Shown here: positions 33,256-41,032 of the stretch, piece after piece | Layout of the letters: the number at the start of each line of letters is the position of its first letter | How positions within the stretch are numbered: the first letter of the stretch is position 1 | Assembly: GCF_910577125.1 (NCBI RefSeq) | Contig: NZ_CAJTMN010000008.1 | Location: 1 to 43,440 of the forward strand | DNA: 43,440 nucleotides | Origin: an uncultured Rikenella sp. | Lineage (GTDB): Bacteria > Bacteroidota > Bacteroidia > Bacteroidales > Rikenellaceae | Direction of reading: 5' to 3' | Program-made: the position numbers and the translations under genes | Notes under the pieces: model-generated | The model's database searches: none | The model's input: the letters and a program-made list of their open reading frames with translations, nothing else | What the model was told of the DNA's origin: nothing

Positions 33256-33876
33256 TTAGAACCGCAGGCCGAGATTGACCGAGAGGACGCTGCTCTTGGC
33301 ATGATTCTTCTTGTTTTCGTCGACCCGGATGGTCGAAATATCGTACCGCACCCCGACGTCGAACCACCGGCGGAACTGGTAATTCAGCCCGACGGGAATG
33401 GTCAGGTCGAAGGTTTTGCAACCGTCCATCAGGTCGCGGGTATGGGTCGTGGATTCGATCACATTGCCGGCTATATCGTACGAGTTGCTATTCCATTTCT
33501 GCTGCGCCTTGACCAGCCAGTTGAAGGCGACCCCGGCTTCCAGATTCAGCCCGCCGATCAGATAGACTTTGGCCAAAACGGGAATCTTCACGTAGTTATA
33601 GGAGTAAATATCTTTCTGGTCATTATCGACTTTGCTCCCCTGAAGCGAGTAGAGGGCTTCGGCCTGCAGGCCGATCAGGTCGTTGATCTTATACCCGGCC
33701 ATCAGCCCGAAACTTCCCCGGATCCGGGCTTTGGAGTAGCTGGTCTTGGTCATCGAACTGACGTTCATCCCGACGCGGGGCCCCCAGTAGAAATCCTGCG
33801 CCGAAGCGCTATGGCTCGATCCGAGGCCTATGATCGTCGCGAAAAGGAGTTGCACGAATCGTTTTTTGGTCTGCAT
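33256..33876 (-). CDS. Outer-membrane beta-barrel protein (PorT-like)
   Basis: The 206-aa protein from ATG 33874-33876 has a signal peptide (MQTKKRFVQLLFATIIGLGS, then SHSASAQD) and a run of amphipathic beta strands: WGPRVGMNVSSM, GSFGLMAGYKINDLIGLQAE and GLNYQFRRWFDVGVRYDIST. It ends in a typical barrel terminus SVLSVNLGLRF with final Phe. This matches the outer membrane beta-barrel family common in Bacteroidetes. Its cargo or function is unknown. It heads the operon and has a -7 element at 33979. Confidence 0.85.
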   Translation of the reverse strand: MQTKKRFVQLLFATIIGLGSSHSASAQDFYWGPRVGMNVSSMTKTSYSKARIRGSFGLMAGYKINDLIGLQAEALYSLQGSKVDNDQKDIYSYNYVKIPVLAKVYLIGGLNLEAGVAFNWLVKAQQKWNSNSYDIAGNVIESTTHTRDLMDGCKTFDLTIPVGLNYQFRRWFDVGVRYDISTIRVDENKKNHAKSSVLSVNLGLRF

Positions 33877-33978
33877 CGCTTTCAAAATCTATATGTGGTT
33901 TGAATGACTCGGCGGATTCGTCCCGACAGCTCCGGTTCACCCGGGGCGGAAACACACGAAACCAACCGTTTTAACTGT

Positions 33979-33986
33979 CAAAGATA
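33979..33986 (-). promoter_or_regulatory. -7 element (TATCTTTG) of the OMP-lpxD-ruvC operon
   Basis: The minus-strand TATCTTTG is an exact TAnnTTTG match about 100 bp upstream of the first ATG at 33876. Confidence 0.62.
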
Positions 33987-34083
33987 AGCATTTATTTTTC
34001 AGTTGCTTCGGAATGCAGGATTTTTCCGGTTTTTGCAGCTTGTCTTTTTAACCTTTGAATCGGTCTTCGAGCCTTATTCTGCC

Positions 34084-34272
34084 CCGCCCCGGGCTACCGC
34101 GAGAGTACTCATGGTAATCCGGTACAAGTCGGTAACTTCGGTGCCAGCTGGTCTTCGACAGCCAGTGGTAGCGGTGGCATGCGTTTAGATTTCCATGCGA
34201 AGATCCTCGACCCTTGTCTCGCCGGGCGTATCGGTCACGGTCTTCAGTTGCGTTGCCTCTCGGAATAAACGG
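34084..34272 (+). repeat. FISUMP-like C-terminal cassette 4
   Basis: This 189-bp copy starts CCGCCCCGGGCTACCGCG and ends TCGGAATAAACGG. Its frame reads APGYRESTHGN, VQVGNFGASWSSTASGSGG, then IGHGLQLRCLSE and stop. It is followed after only 11 bp by cassette 5 in the same orientation, the only tandem pair here. Confidence 0.77.
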
Positions 34273-34283
34273 AAAGACAAAAC

Positions 34284-34475
34284 CCGCCCCGGGCCTCCGC
34301 GGTCGTACCTCGGGCAAACTGGATGGCAGTGTGGGCAACGAAGGCTCGGTCTGGTCGGCTTCAGCCAACGACGAATACTGGATATATTTGCATTTTTACA
34401 TGACGATACTCAATCCCAAAGGTTCGCTCAATCGTGCCGCCGGTTTTCCGTTGCGTTGCCTCTCGGAATAAACGG
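34284..34475 (+). repeat. FISUMP-like C-terminal cassette 5
   Basis: This 192-bp copy has a frame reading APGLRGRTSGKL, SVGNEGSVWSASANDEYW, then AAGFPLRCLSE and stop. Relative to the neighbouring cassette 4 the ends are almost the same while the middle is unrelated at base level. It is followed by a long hairpin tract. Confidence 0.77.
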
Positions 34476-35256
34476 AAGACTCGACTGATTGGGAACTTCG
34501 AACCCGGGCTTGGGTCTGAAGTACTCCAAAGATTTTGCGCCCCAGCCGGGGCGCGCGGGCCGAGAGCCTCCCCCGGCGGGAGGCCCGCAACTCGCGTTGC
34601 TCGTTTGGGCCCCGCAGGCTCTGGCCCGCTCCGACTTCATCCAACTCACAGCCAACAGCGCCGCCCCATTCGTCCTGTCGCCCACCCCGAGGCGCTTCGC
34701 GCCTGGGCGACAAGTCCGGCGGTTCTGCGAACCGCAAAAGCTCTGCTCAATCCTTTGCCATTTCGGGCTGCGCGCTCCCCGGGTGGGCCAAAGGCCCAGC
34801 GCGCAAGCCCGGCGACCCTGCGGGTCGCAAGAGCTCAGCCCAATTCTCCACCCGTTCGTCCTCGGCGCGTCCCCCCTCTCACCGGTGCCTTCGGGCACCC
34901 CGAAATAGCAGCCTCTACCCCAAAGCCGAGGCCGGCGATTCCTCTCGGAATCGCACTGCTCACTCTCCGCCCCGTGTCCGCCTCACTGCGGCTCCGCTTT
35001 CACTCCGCCGCATTTTCCCGCGCGCTGGCGGAAATCTTATCCAAACGCGCCCTCACGCGTTTGGATGATTTCCTTCTCCAGCGGTCGCGCGCCGGGGCGA
35101 TCCATTCTCTTTCGGCTCATCGCCGAAACAGTTGAATCGCCTCCTAAAACATCGGCGCGCGATTTGCGTCGCCCGCGGCAATTCTTGCCGGATTGGCTCA
35201 CCGCCAATCGGCAGAATATGCCCTCTTAGGCGTGCGGGCGACTGTCGAGCTTTGCG
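34476..35256 (+). repeat. GC-rich multi-hairpin tract following cassette 5
   Basis: No gene is supported. It parallels the tract after cassette 2 base for base in conserved parts (GAACTTCGAACCCGGGCTTG, CGGGCTGCGCGCTCCCCGGG) but has different stems. GCGGGCCGAGAGCCT/AGGCTCTGGCCCGC is at the start. CCTGTCGCCCA (34674-34684)/TGGGCGACAAG (34704-34714) encloses GGCGC/GCGCC. GCGGTTC/GAACCGC is near 34720, GCGACCC/GGGTCGC near 34813 and GCGATTCC/GGAATCGC near 34932. Hairpin copy E (35017) and a decayed copy near 35100-35160 follow. Confidence 0.7.
35017..35096 (+). repeat. Nested hairpin with variable core, copy E
   Basis: The outer GCGCGC arms, GGAAATC/GATTTCC and a core of ATCCAAACGCG/CGCGTTTGGAT form the stem. 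The core matches copy D. The upstream flank GTGTCCGCCTCACTGCGGCT is shared with copies A and F. Confidence 0.8.
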
Positions 35257-35332
35257 CCGGCTGGAACTGCCGCTTTTTGTAAAAAGCGGCACCAAAAACT
35301 TTTAGTTAGCTACGCTACTCCTCAGGCTCCGC
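35257..35332. repeat. Half copy of the hairpin-ended element, inverted relative to 22711-22971
   Basis: The 76 bp equal the reverse complement of 22896-22971 with two substitutions. It contains GCCGCTTTTTG/AAAAAGCGGC and ACCAAAAACTTTTAG. The other end of the element is missing. It directly abuts the hairpin tract. Confidence 0.88.
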
Positions 35333-35487
35333 AAAACACAAGCCCCGCGTACCCGCTGGACAATTAGTAGCCTCAGCCCAATTCCCTCGCCCCGCTCTTC
35401 GCCCGCGCGCCGCGCACTCCGCAAGGCTCGTCCGGCGCGGCGGCAACCACTCCGAATCTCGCCCACTGCACCCAAACACCCAACCAC

Positions 35488-35531
35488 AAAAAACAGGCGG
35501 GTCTCTTGTCCATAGACAAGAGACCCGCCTG
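35488..35531 (-). terminator. Intrinsic terminator of nifJ
   Basis: A perfect 17-bp stem, CAGGCGGGTCTCTTGTC (35494-35510) with GACAAGAGACCCGCCTG (35515-35531), encloses loop CATA. On the minus strand it is followed by a T run (35488-35493). It lies about 95 bp after the nifJ stop. Confidence 0.9.
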
Positions 35532-35627
35532 AGTCAAAATCCGCTGCATTTTCCGAACCTTTTTCAGGCACTCCACCGGCCCGCAAAAAGAGTCGAAACA
35601 TGCAACTCTCTTAAATAGAAATCTCGA

Positions 35628-38600
35628 TTACTTAGCCGCTCCCACTTCAGCCGCAGCAGCTTCCGCCGTCTCCGCAGCCGCGTCGTAGTGCATAGCCGCA
35701 TAGCGTTTGTAGCTGTTATACCGCCACTTGGCATTCTCTTCCGATGCGTTGAAGAGTTCCTGTGCTTCCTGCGGGAAAGCTTTCAGAAGCGAGGTATAGC
35801 GCACTTCCTGATGGATAAATTCCTGGAATTTAGACCAATCCGGTTCTTTGGAGTCGAGGGTGAACGGATTTTTGCCCTCTTTTTCCAACAGCGGATTGAA
35901 ACGCCACAGGTGCCAGTACCCGCACTCTACGGCCCGTTTCTCAGTCAGCTGCGAAACGCCCATCCCGTTCTTGTTCCCGTGGTTGATACACGGCGCATAG
36001 GCGATAATGAGCGACGGCCCCGGGAATGCTTCCGCCTCCTTGAGCGCCTGGAAATATTGGCTGTGGTTAGCCCCCATAGCCACCTGAGCCACATAGACAT
36101 AGCCGTAGGTCATCACCATCGCGCCCAGGTCTTTCTTCCGGATCCGTTTCCCGGCGGAAGCGAATTTAGCCACCGCGCCCACCGGAGTCGCTTTCGAAGA
36201 CTGACCACCGGTATTGGAGTAAACTTCGGTGTCGATCACCAGCACATTGACATCCTCGCCCGAAGCCAGCACGTGATCCAAGCCGCCGTATCCGATGTCG
36301 TACGCCCAACCGTCGCCACCGAAGATCCACTGCGATTTCTTGATCAGGTACTGCTTGAGTTCCACGATCTGTTTGCAATAGTCGCACCCGCAAGCCTCAA
36401 CCAGCGGCAACAGTTTATTGGTAGCCTCGATAGAAGCAGCCGCGTTGTCCTTGCCGTCGATCCACGCCTGCATAGCCGCCTTCAGTTCGGCCGTGCAGCA
36501 ATCGCAGCCCGCAATCGCTTCGGTCATAATCTGTTTCAGCCGGTCGCGCATCTTTTCGACAGCGATGTGCATCCCGAGACCGAACTCGGCGTTGTCTTCG
36601 AAGAGCGAGTTGGCCCATGCCGGCCCGTGTCCCGAAACCTGATTCGGACAATAAGGCGTCGAAGGCGCGGAACCGCCGTAGATCGACGAACATCCCGTCG
36701 CATTGGCCACCATCATCCGTTCGCCGAAGAGCTGGGTGATCGACTTGATGTACGGCGTTTCGCCACATCCGGCGCAAGCTCCCGAGAATTCGAAGAGGGG
36801 CTGGGTGAACTGCAGGTTTTTCACGTTCTGGGTCTTGTCCACCACCGCGGACTTGTAACCCACCTTGCCGTGCAGGTATTCCCAGCGCGGTTCTTCCGCC
36901 GGCAGCAGCGCTTCCATCGGCTCCATCACCAGCGCCTTGCCCTTAGGCGCAGGACATACGTTGGCACAGTTGCCGCAACCCGTACAATCCAGCGGCGACA
37001 CCTGAATCTTGAATTTATACTCTTTGAGCGCCCCGTTCCCCTGAACGAACGGCGTCCCTTCCGGCGCCACAGCCGCTTCGGCTTCCGTCAGCAGGAACGG
37101 ACGGATGGCTGCGTGAGGACAAACATAGGCGCACTGGTTACACTGGATACAGTTTTCGGGTTTCCAAGCCGGAATATTGGCTGCAATCCCCCGCTTTTCA
37201 TATGCTGCCGTACCCGCTTCCCAAGTCCCGTCTTCCCGTCCGGTAAATGCCGATACCGGCAGATCGTCCCCCGCCAAAGCGTTGATCGGGTCAACGATCT
37301 TGGCGATAAATTCCGGACGCGACGGATCGGCAGCCTTCGCCGTAACGGTAATCGAGGCCCATTCCGCCGGCACTTCGACCTTCACCACATTCTTCCCCCC
37401 CGCATCGACCGCGGCGTAGTTCTTGTTCACCACATCCTCGCCCTTCTTTCCGTACGATTTGTAGATGGCTTTCTTCATCTCTTCCACCGCCTGGTCGTAC
37501 GGAATCACTTCCGACACCTTAAAGAAAGCAGACTGCATGATGGTATTCGTCCGCGACCCCAGCCCCAGTTCCGCAGCGATCTTGGTGGCATTGATGATGT
37601 AGAAGTTGATGTGGTGTTCCGCCAGATATTTTTTCATATCGTCCGGCAGGTGCTTCTTGGTAGTCTCCTCATCCCACACGGCATTCAGCAGGAACGTCCC
37701 GCCGTCCTTCAAGCCCTTGAGCAGGTCATACTTGCCCAGATAAGACGGCACGTGGCAAGCCACGAAGTTCGGCGTGGTCACCAAATAAGTCGACCGAATC
37801 GGCCGGTCGCCGAACCGCAAGTGCGAACTGGTATACCCCCCCGACTTCTTGGAGTCGTACGAGAAGTATGCCTGACAATATTTGTCCGTCGCCCCGCCGA
37901 TAATCTTGATGGAGTTCTTATTAGCCCCCACCGTCCCGTCGGAACCCAGCCCGATGAACCGGGCTTCATAGGTGGAAGCGTCCCCGGCAGCCACCTCTTC
38001 GCCCACCGGCAGCGATTTGAAGGTCACGTCGTCCACGATCCCGACCGTAAACTGGTTCTTGGGTTCGTTCTGGGCCAGATTTTCGTACACGGCGATCATC
38101 TGGGCCGGCGTGGTGTCTTTCGACGACAGCCCGTACCGACCACCGATAATCATCGGCCGTTCGTTTTCCGGCATCGCGTAGTACACTTCGCGCACATCCA
38201 GATACAACGGATCGCCATTGGCCCCCGGTTCCTTGGTGCGGTCGAGGACGCAAATCCGTTTGGCCGTCTTCGGCACCGCCTGCAGGAAATACTTGGCGCT
38301 GAACGGCCGGTACAGGTGCACCGACACCAAGCCCACCTTCTGTCCTTTCGCGCGCAGCATATCGATGACCTCCTTAATAGTCTCCGTCACACTGCCCATA
38401 GCGATGACCACATTCGTGGCCTCCGGATCGCCGTAGTAGTCGAACGGATGGTATTCGCGCCCGGTAATCTGGCTGATCTTGCCCATATAGTCATTGACCA
38501 TATCCGGCACGGCGTCATAGAATTTATTGGCCGCTTCCCTGCTCTGGAAGTAGATGTCGGGGTTCTGAGCCGTCCCGCGGGTCACCGGATGTTCCGGATT

Positions 38601-39230
38601 CAAAGCCCGTTCGCGGAACGCCTTCAAAGCGTCCATATCGATCAGCGATTTCAAGGCATCGGTATCGAACTCTTCGATCTTCTGAATTTCGTGCGAAGTC
38701 CGGAAGCCGTCGAAGAAGTTGATGAACGGCACGCGCCCCTTAATCGCAGTCAAGTGCGACACCGCCGAGAGGTCCATCACCTCCTGCACCGACCCGCTGG
38801 CCAGCATGGCAAAGCCGGTCTGTCTTGCACTCATCACGTCGGCATGGTCGCCGAAAATCGACAAGGCCTGAGCCGCCAGCGCCCGCGCCGAAACATGGAA
38901 CACCGCCGGCAAGAGTTCTCCCGAGATCTTGTACATGTTCGGGATCATGAGCAACAACCCCTGCGAAGCGGTATAGGTGGTGGTCAGCGCCCCCGCCTGC
39001 AGCGAGCCGTGCACGGCCCCCGCCGCACCCGCTTCGGACTGCATCTCCTGCACGCGAACGGTTTCGCCGAAAATGTTCTTTTTCCCTGCGGCCGCCCACT
39101 CGTCGACATATTCCGCCATGGTCGAGCTCGGGGTGATCGGATAGATGGCCGCCACTTCGCTGAACATATAAGCGATGTGTGCAGCAGCATAGTTCCCGTC
39201 ACAGGTAATGAATTTCTTCTGATTTGCCAT
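35628..39230 (-). CDS. nifJ: Pyruvate:ferredoxin (flavodoxin) oxidoreductase, single-chain
   Basis: The 1200-aa enzyme converts pyruvate and CoA to acetyl-CoA, CO2 and reduced ferredoxin in anaerobes. All domains are in order: N-terminal pyruvate-binding domain (EVAAIYPITPSSTMAEYVDE), domain II with GRYGLSSKD, and the gamma-type domain (GGATDKYCQAYFSYDSKKSG). Two [4Fe-4S] ferredoxin motifs follow (CIQCNQCAYVCPHAA and CTGCGNCANVCP), then the TPP domain with CAGCGETPYIK, GGDGWAYDIGYGGLDH and DTEVYSNTGGQSSKATPVG. Length is standard. It is monocistronic, between a -7 element at 39327 and a terminator at 35488. The long open frame on the opposite strand is a shadow. Confidence 0.96.
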   Translation of the reverse strand: MANQKKFITCDGNYAAAHIAYMFSEVAAIYPITPSSTMAEYVDEWAAAGKKNIFGETVRVQEMQSEAGAAGAVHGSLQAGALTTTYTASQGLLLMIPNMYKISGELLPAVFHVSARALAAQALSIFGDHADVMSARQTGFAMLASGSVQEVMDLSAVSHLTAIKGRVPFINFFDGFRTSHEIQKIEEFDTDALKSLIDMDALKAFRERALNPEHPVTRGTAQNPDIYFQSREAANKFYDAVPDMVNDYMGKISQITGREYHPFDYYGDPEATNVVIAMGSVTETIKEVIDMLRAKGQKVGLVSVHLYRPFSAKYFLQAVPKTAKRICVLDRTKEPGANGDPLYLDVREVYYAMPENERPMIIGGRYGLSSKDTTPAQMIAVYENLAQNEPKNQFTVGIVDDVTFKSLPVGEEVAAGDASTYEARFIGLGSDGTVGANKNSIKIIGGATDKYCQAYFSYDSKKSGGYTSSHLRFGDRPIRSTYLVTTPNFVACHVPSYLGKYDLLKGLKDGGTFLLNAVWDEETTKKHLPDDMKKYLAEHHINFYIINATKIAAELGLGSRTNTIMQSAFFKVSEVIPYDQAVEEMKKAIYKSYGKKGEDVVNKNYAAVDAGGKNVVKVEVPAEWASITVTAKAADPSRPEFIAKIVDPINALAGDDLPVSAFTGREDGTWEAGTAAYEKRGIAANIPAWKPENCIQCNQCAYVCPHAAIRPFLLTEAEAAVAPEGTPFVQGNGALKEYKFKIQVSPLDCTGCGNCANVCPAPKGKALVMEPMEALLPAEEPRWEYLHGKVGYKSAVVDKTQNVKNLQFTQPLFEFSGACAGCGETPYIKSITQLFGERMMVANATGCSSIYGGSAPSTPYCPNQVSGHGPAWANSLFEDNAEFGLGMHIAVEKMRDRLKQIMTEAIAGCDCCTAELKAAMQAWIDGKDNAAASIEATNKLLPLVEACGCDYCKQIVELKQYLIKKSQWIFGGDGWAYDIGYGGLDHVLASGEDVNVLVIDTEVYSNTGGQSSKATPVGAVAKFASAGKRIRKKDLGAMVMTYGYVYVAQVAMGANHSQYFQALKEAEAFPGPSLIIAYAPCINHGNKNGMGVSQLTEKRAVECGYWHLWRFNPLLEKEGKNPFTLDSKEPDWSKFQEFIHQEVRYTSLLKAFPQEAQELFNASEENAKWRYNSYKRYAAMHYDAAAETAEAAAAEVGAAK

Positions 39231-39326
39231 TGCTATCGAAATTGTTGAAATAATTTACTCGGTAAGCCAACTCCGACGCGCATGCGGAACGATGTTTTCC
39301 GCCCATGAGACGCGCGCCCGATTGGA

Positions 39327-39334
39327 CAAAGTTA
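39327..39334 (-). promoter_or_regulatory. -7 element (TAACTTTG) of nifJ
   Basis: The minus-strand TAACTTTG fits TAnnTTTG and lies about 97 bp upstream of the nifJ ATG, close behind the cdaA stop at 39360. Confidence 0.62.
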
Positions 39335-39359
39335 CGGAAAATTTCGGCTCGACGGGTCG

Positions 39360-40136
39360 CTAAGCCGATAAAATCCGGTTGAGCCGCTCGACCAGGGCCT
39401 CGGCATCGGCCACGGTGACGATTTCACCTCCTTCGGCGACGGAAATCTTCCCGCGCTCTTCGGAAACCACCACCACCACGGCGTCGCTGTGTTCGGTCAG
39501 CCCGATGGCGGCGCGGTGCCGCATCCCGTAGTGCTGCGGAATGTGGGGGTTGTCCGACGAGGGCAGAATACACCGGGCGGCATGGATCCGCCCCTGCCGG
39601 ATAATCACGGCACCGTCGTGCAACGGGCTGTTTTTGAAGAAGATGCTCTCGATCAGTCGCACGTCGATCCGGGCGTCGATCGTATCTCCGGTCGCGATAT
39701 AGGCCCCCAGATCGCCCTGCCGTTCGATGCAGATCAGGGCTCCGGTATAGGTCGCGGCCATATTCCGACAGGCTTTGGCCACCTCTTCGGTCCACTGGAG
39801 ATCGCTCCGGACGCCGGCCGAACGGAAGATGCGCCGCACGAAACGGTTTTTAGCTTTGGAGTACCGACTCCCGAGCAACAGGAGGTATCGCCGGATCTCT
39901 TGTTGGAAGACGATGATCAGTGCCAGCACTCCCACGCCGATCACCTGTCCCATGATGGAGCTCAGCAGGGTCATATTCAGCGCCTTGACGACGACCCAGA
40001 GCAGGTAGACGATAAAAATTCCGGCAAAGATGGTCATCACGGATGTCCCGCGGATCATGCGGTAGACCTGATAGAAAAGCAGGGCGACGACCAGCACGTC
40101 GATGATGTCGAGAACGGTGATACTGATAAAATCCAT
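39360..40136 (-). CDS. cdaA: Diadenylate cyclase CdaA (DisA_N domain)
   Basis: The 258-aa protein has three N-terminal membrane helices (about residues 8-25, 33-50, 60-78). A diadenylate cyclase domain follows with the catalytic DGA (174-176, in NSPLHDGAVII) and RHR (206-208, in YGMRHRAAIG). It makes c-di-AMP from ATP at the membrane, a second messenger for potassium and osmotic homeostasis. A short coiled segment (QEIRRYLLLLGSRYSKAKN) links membrane and catalytic parts. In Firmicutes cdaA is next to cdaR and glmM; neither is adjacent here. The start is ATG 40134-40136, with a -7-like element at 40178. Confidence 0.93.
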   Translation of the reverse strand: MDFISITVLDIIDVLVVALLFYQVYRMIRGTSVMTIFAGIFIVYLLWVVVKALNMTLLSSIMGQVIGVGVLALIIVFQQEIRRYLLLLGSRYSKAKNRFVRRIFRSAGVRSDLQWTEEVAKACRNMAATYTGALICIERQGDLGAYIATGDTIDARIDVRLIESIFFKNSPLHDGAVIIRQGRIHAARCILPSSDNPHIPQHYGMRHRAAIGLTEHSDAVVVVVSEERGKISVAEGGEIVTVADAEALVERLNRILSA

Positions 40137-40177
40137 AGGCGTTTCCTTTCCGGCGGAATCGGCCGGAATTATGTCGG

Positions 40178-40185
40178 TAAAGATA
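40178..40185 (-). promoter_or_regulatory. -7-like element (TATCTTTA) of cdaA
   Basis: The minus-strand TATCTTTA matches TAnnTTTG at all but the last base and lies about 42 bp before the ATG. Confidence 0.5.
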
Positions 40186-40233
40186 CGATTTTTCTGTTTG
40201 CGGCGGACTGACGGAGGTTTTGCAGGAGAGTCC

Positions 40234-40431
40234 CCGCCCCGGGCTTCCGCGATCCTTCCGGAGGAATATTATGGGGCAGTGGCAGTTACGGATACAACTG
40301 GTCAGCCACACCTTACAACTCTGGAGACCACAATCGCGGCATATATTTGAATTTCGGCGCGACCACACTCACATTCACCGCGGCAAACCGTGCCTATGGT
40401 TTTCTGTTGCGTTGCCTCTCGGAATAAACGG
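40234..40431 (+). repeat. FISUMP-like C-terminal cassette 6
   Basis: This 198-bp copy starts CCGCCCCGGGCTTCCGCG and ends CTCTCGGAATAAACGG. Its frame reads APGFRDPSGGIL, GSGSYGYNWSATPYNSGDH, then AYGFLLRCLSE and stop. It lies just beyond the cdaA promoter, back to back with cdaA. Confidence 0.78.
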
Positions 40432-40966
40432 TACCTGCGAGCACTCCGAAATGGCAGACTCTACCCCAAGGTAGCCTCTACCCCTCTCATGCGGCTCGCA
40501 GAGCCGCGCGGGCCGAGAGCCTCCCCCAGCGGGAGGCCCGCAACTACGTTGCTTTTGCCCCCGCAGGCCTCGGCCCGCTCCAAATTTAGCCCGATTCACC
40601 GCCCCATTCGGCCTGTCGCCAAAAAAGCACTACCCCGTGCCCGCTTCAATGCGGCTCCGCTTTCGCTCCGCCACAGTTCGCGCGCCTTGGGAAATCTTGT
40701 CAAAATGTGTCAGCACATTTTGACGATTTCCCTATTAAGGCGTGGCGCGGTGCCTTCGGGCACTCCGACAGGGCCGCCTCTACCCTAACAGGATAAAAAC
40801 TGCCCTGCGCGGGTGGCGGCCGGGTGACCCCGGCGGGACGAGCGAAACTGCGTTTCGCTATGGCCACCTCTGTTCGCGCGCCTTACGCGCCGCAGGACTT
40901 AGGGATCGGCACGCATTGCTGCGGCAGCCTCAGCCCAAATTCCAAAGCCCCCTCTACCCCAACTAC
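40432..40966 (+). repeat. GC-rich multi-hairpin tract following cassette 6
   Basis: No gene is supported. It has GCACTCCGAAATGGCAGACT only 8 bp after the cassette. The module GCGGGCCGAGAGCCT/AGGCCTCGGCCCGC follows, then a truncated CCTGTCGCC stem, hairpin copy F (40679) and GTGCC-TTC-GGGCAC. A second CACTCCGACAGGGCCGCCTC and a TGCCCTGCGCGGGTGGCGGC segment shared with the tract at 17441 complete it. It ends at the hppA terminator. Confidence 0.68.
40679..40750 (+). repeat. Nested hairpin with variable core, copy F
   Basis: The outer CGCGCGCC pairs imperfectly with GGCGCGG. GGGAAATC/GATTTCCC and a core of TCAAAATGTG/CACATTTTGA follow. The upstream flank GCGGCTCCGCTTTCGCTCCG is shared with copies A and E. 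Confidence 0.8.
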
Positions 40967-41010
40967 AAAAAATCCTCTCCCGAGACTTCGATACGAAGTC
41001 TCGGGAGAGG
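40967..41010 (-). terminator. Intrinsic terminator of hppA
   Basis: A perfect 17-bp stem, CCTCTCCCGAGACTTCG (40974-40990) with CGAAGTCTCGGGAGAGG (40994-41010), has a 3-nt loop. On the minus strand it is followed by a T run (40967-40972). It is 22 bp past the stop codon. Confidence 0.9.
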
Positions 41011-41032
41011 AGCCTTATCTGAAAAATACGTA

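Noticed and set aside
32173..33903. 576-aa + frame across the TlpA and OMP genes
   Set aside because: It runs opposite two genes with signal peptides and active-site motifs; it has no independent support.
35688..39248. 1186-aa open frame antisense to nifJ
   Set aside because: It is a shadow of the GC-rich nifJ gene, which has every expected domain; the antisense product has no recognisable domain and is rich in Arg, His and Pro.
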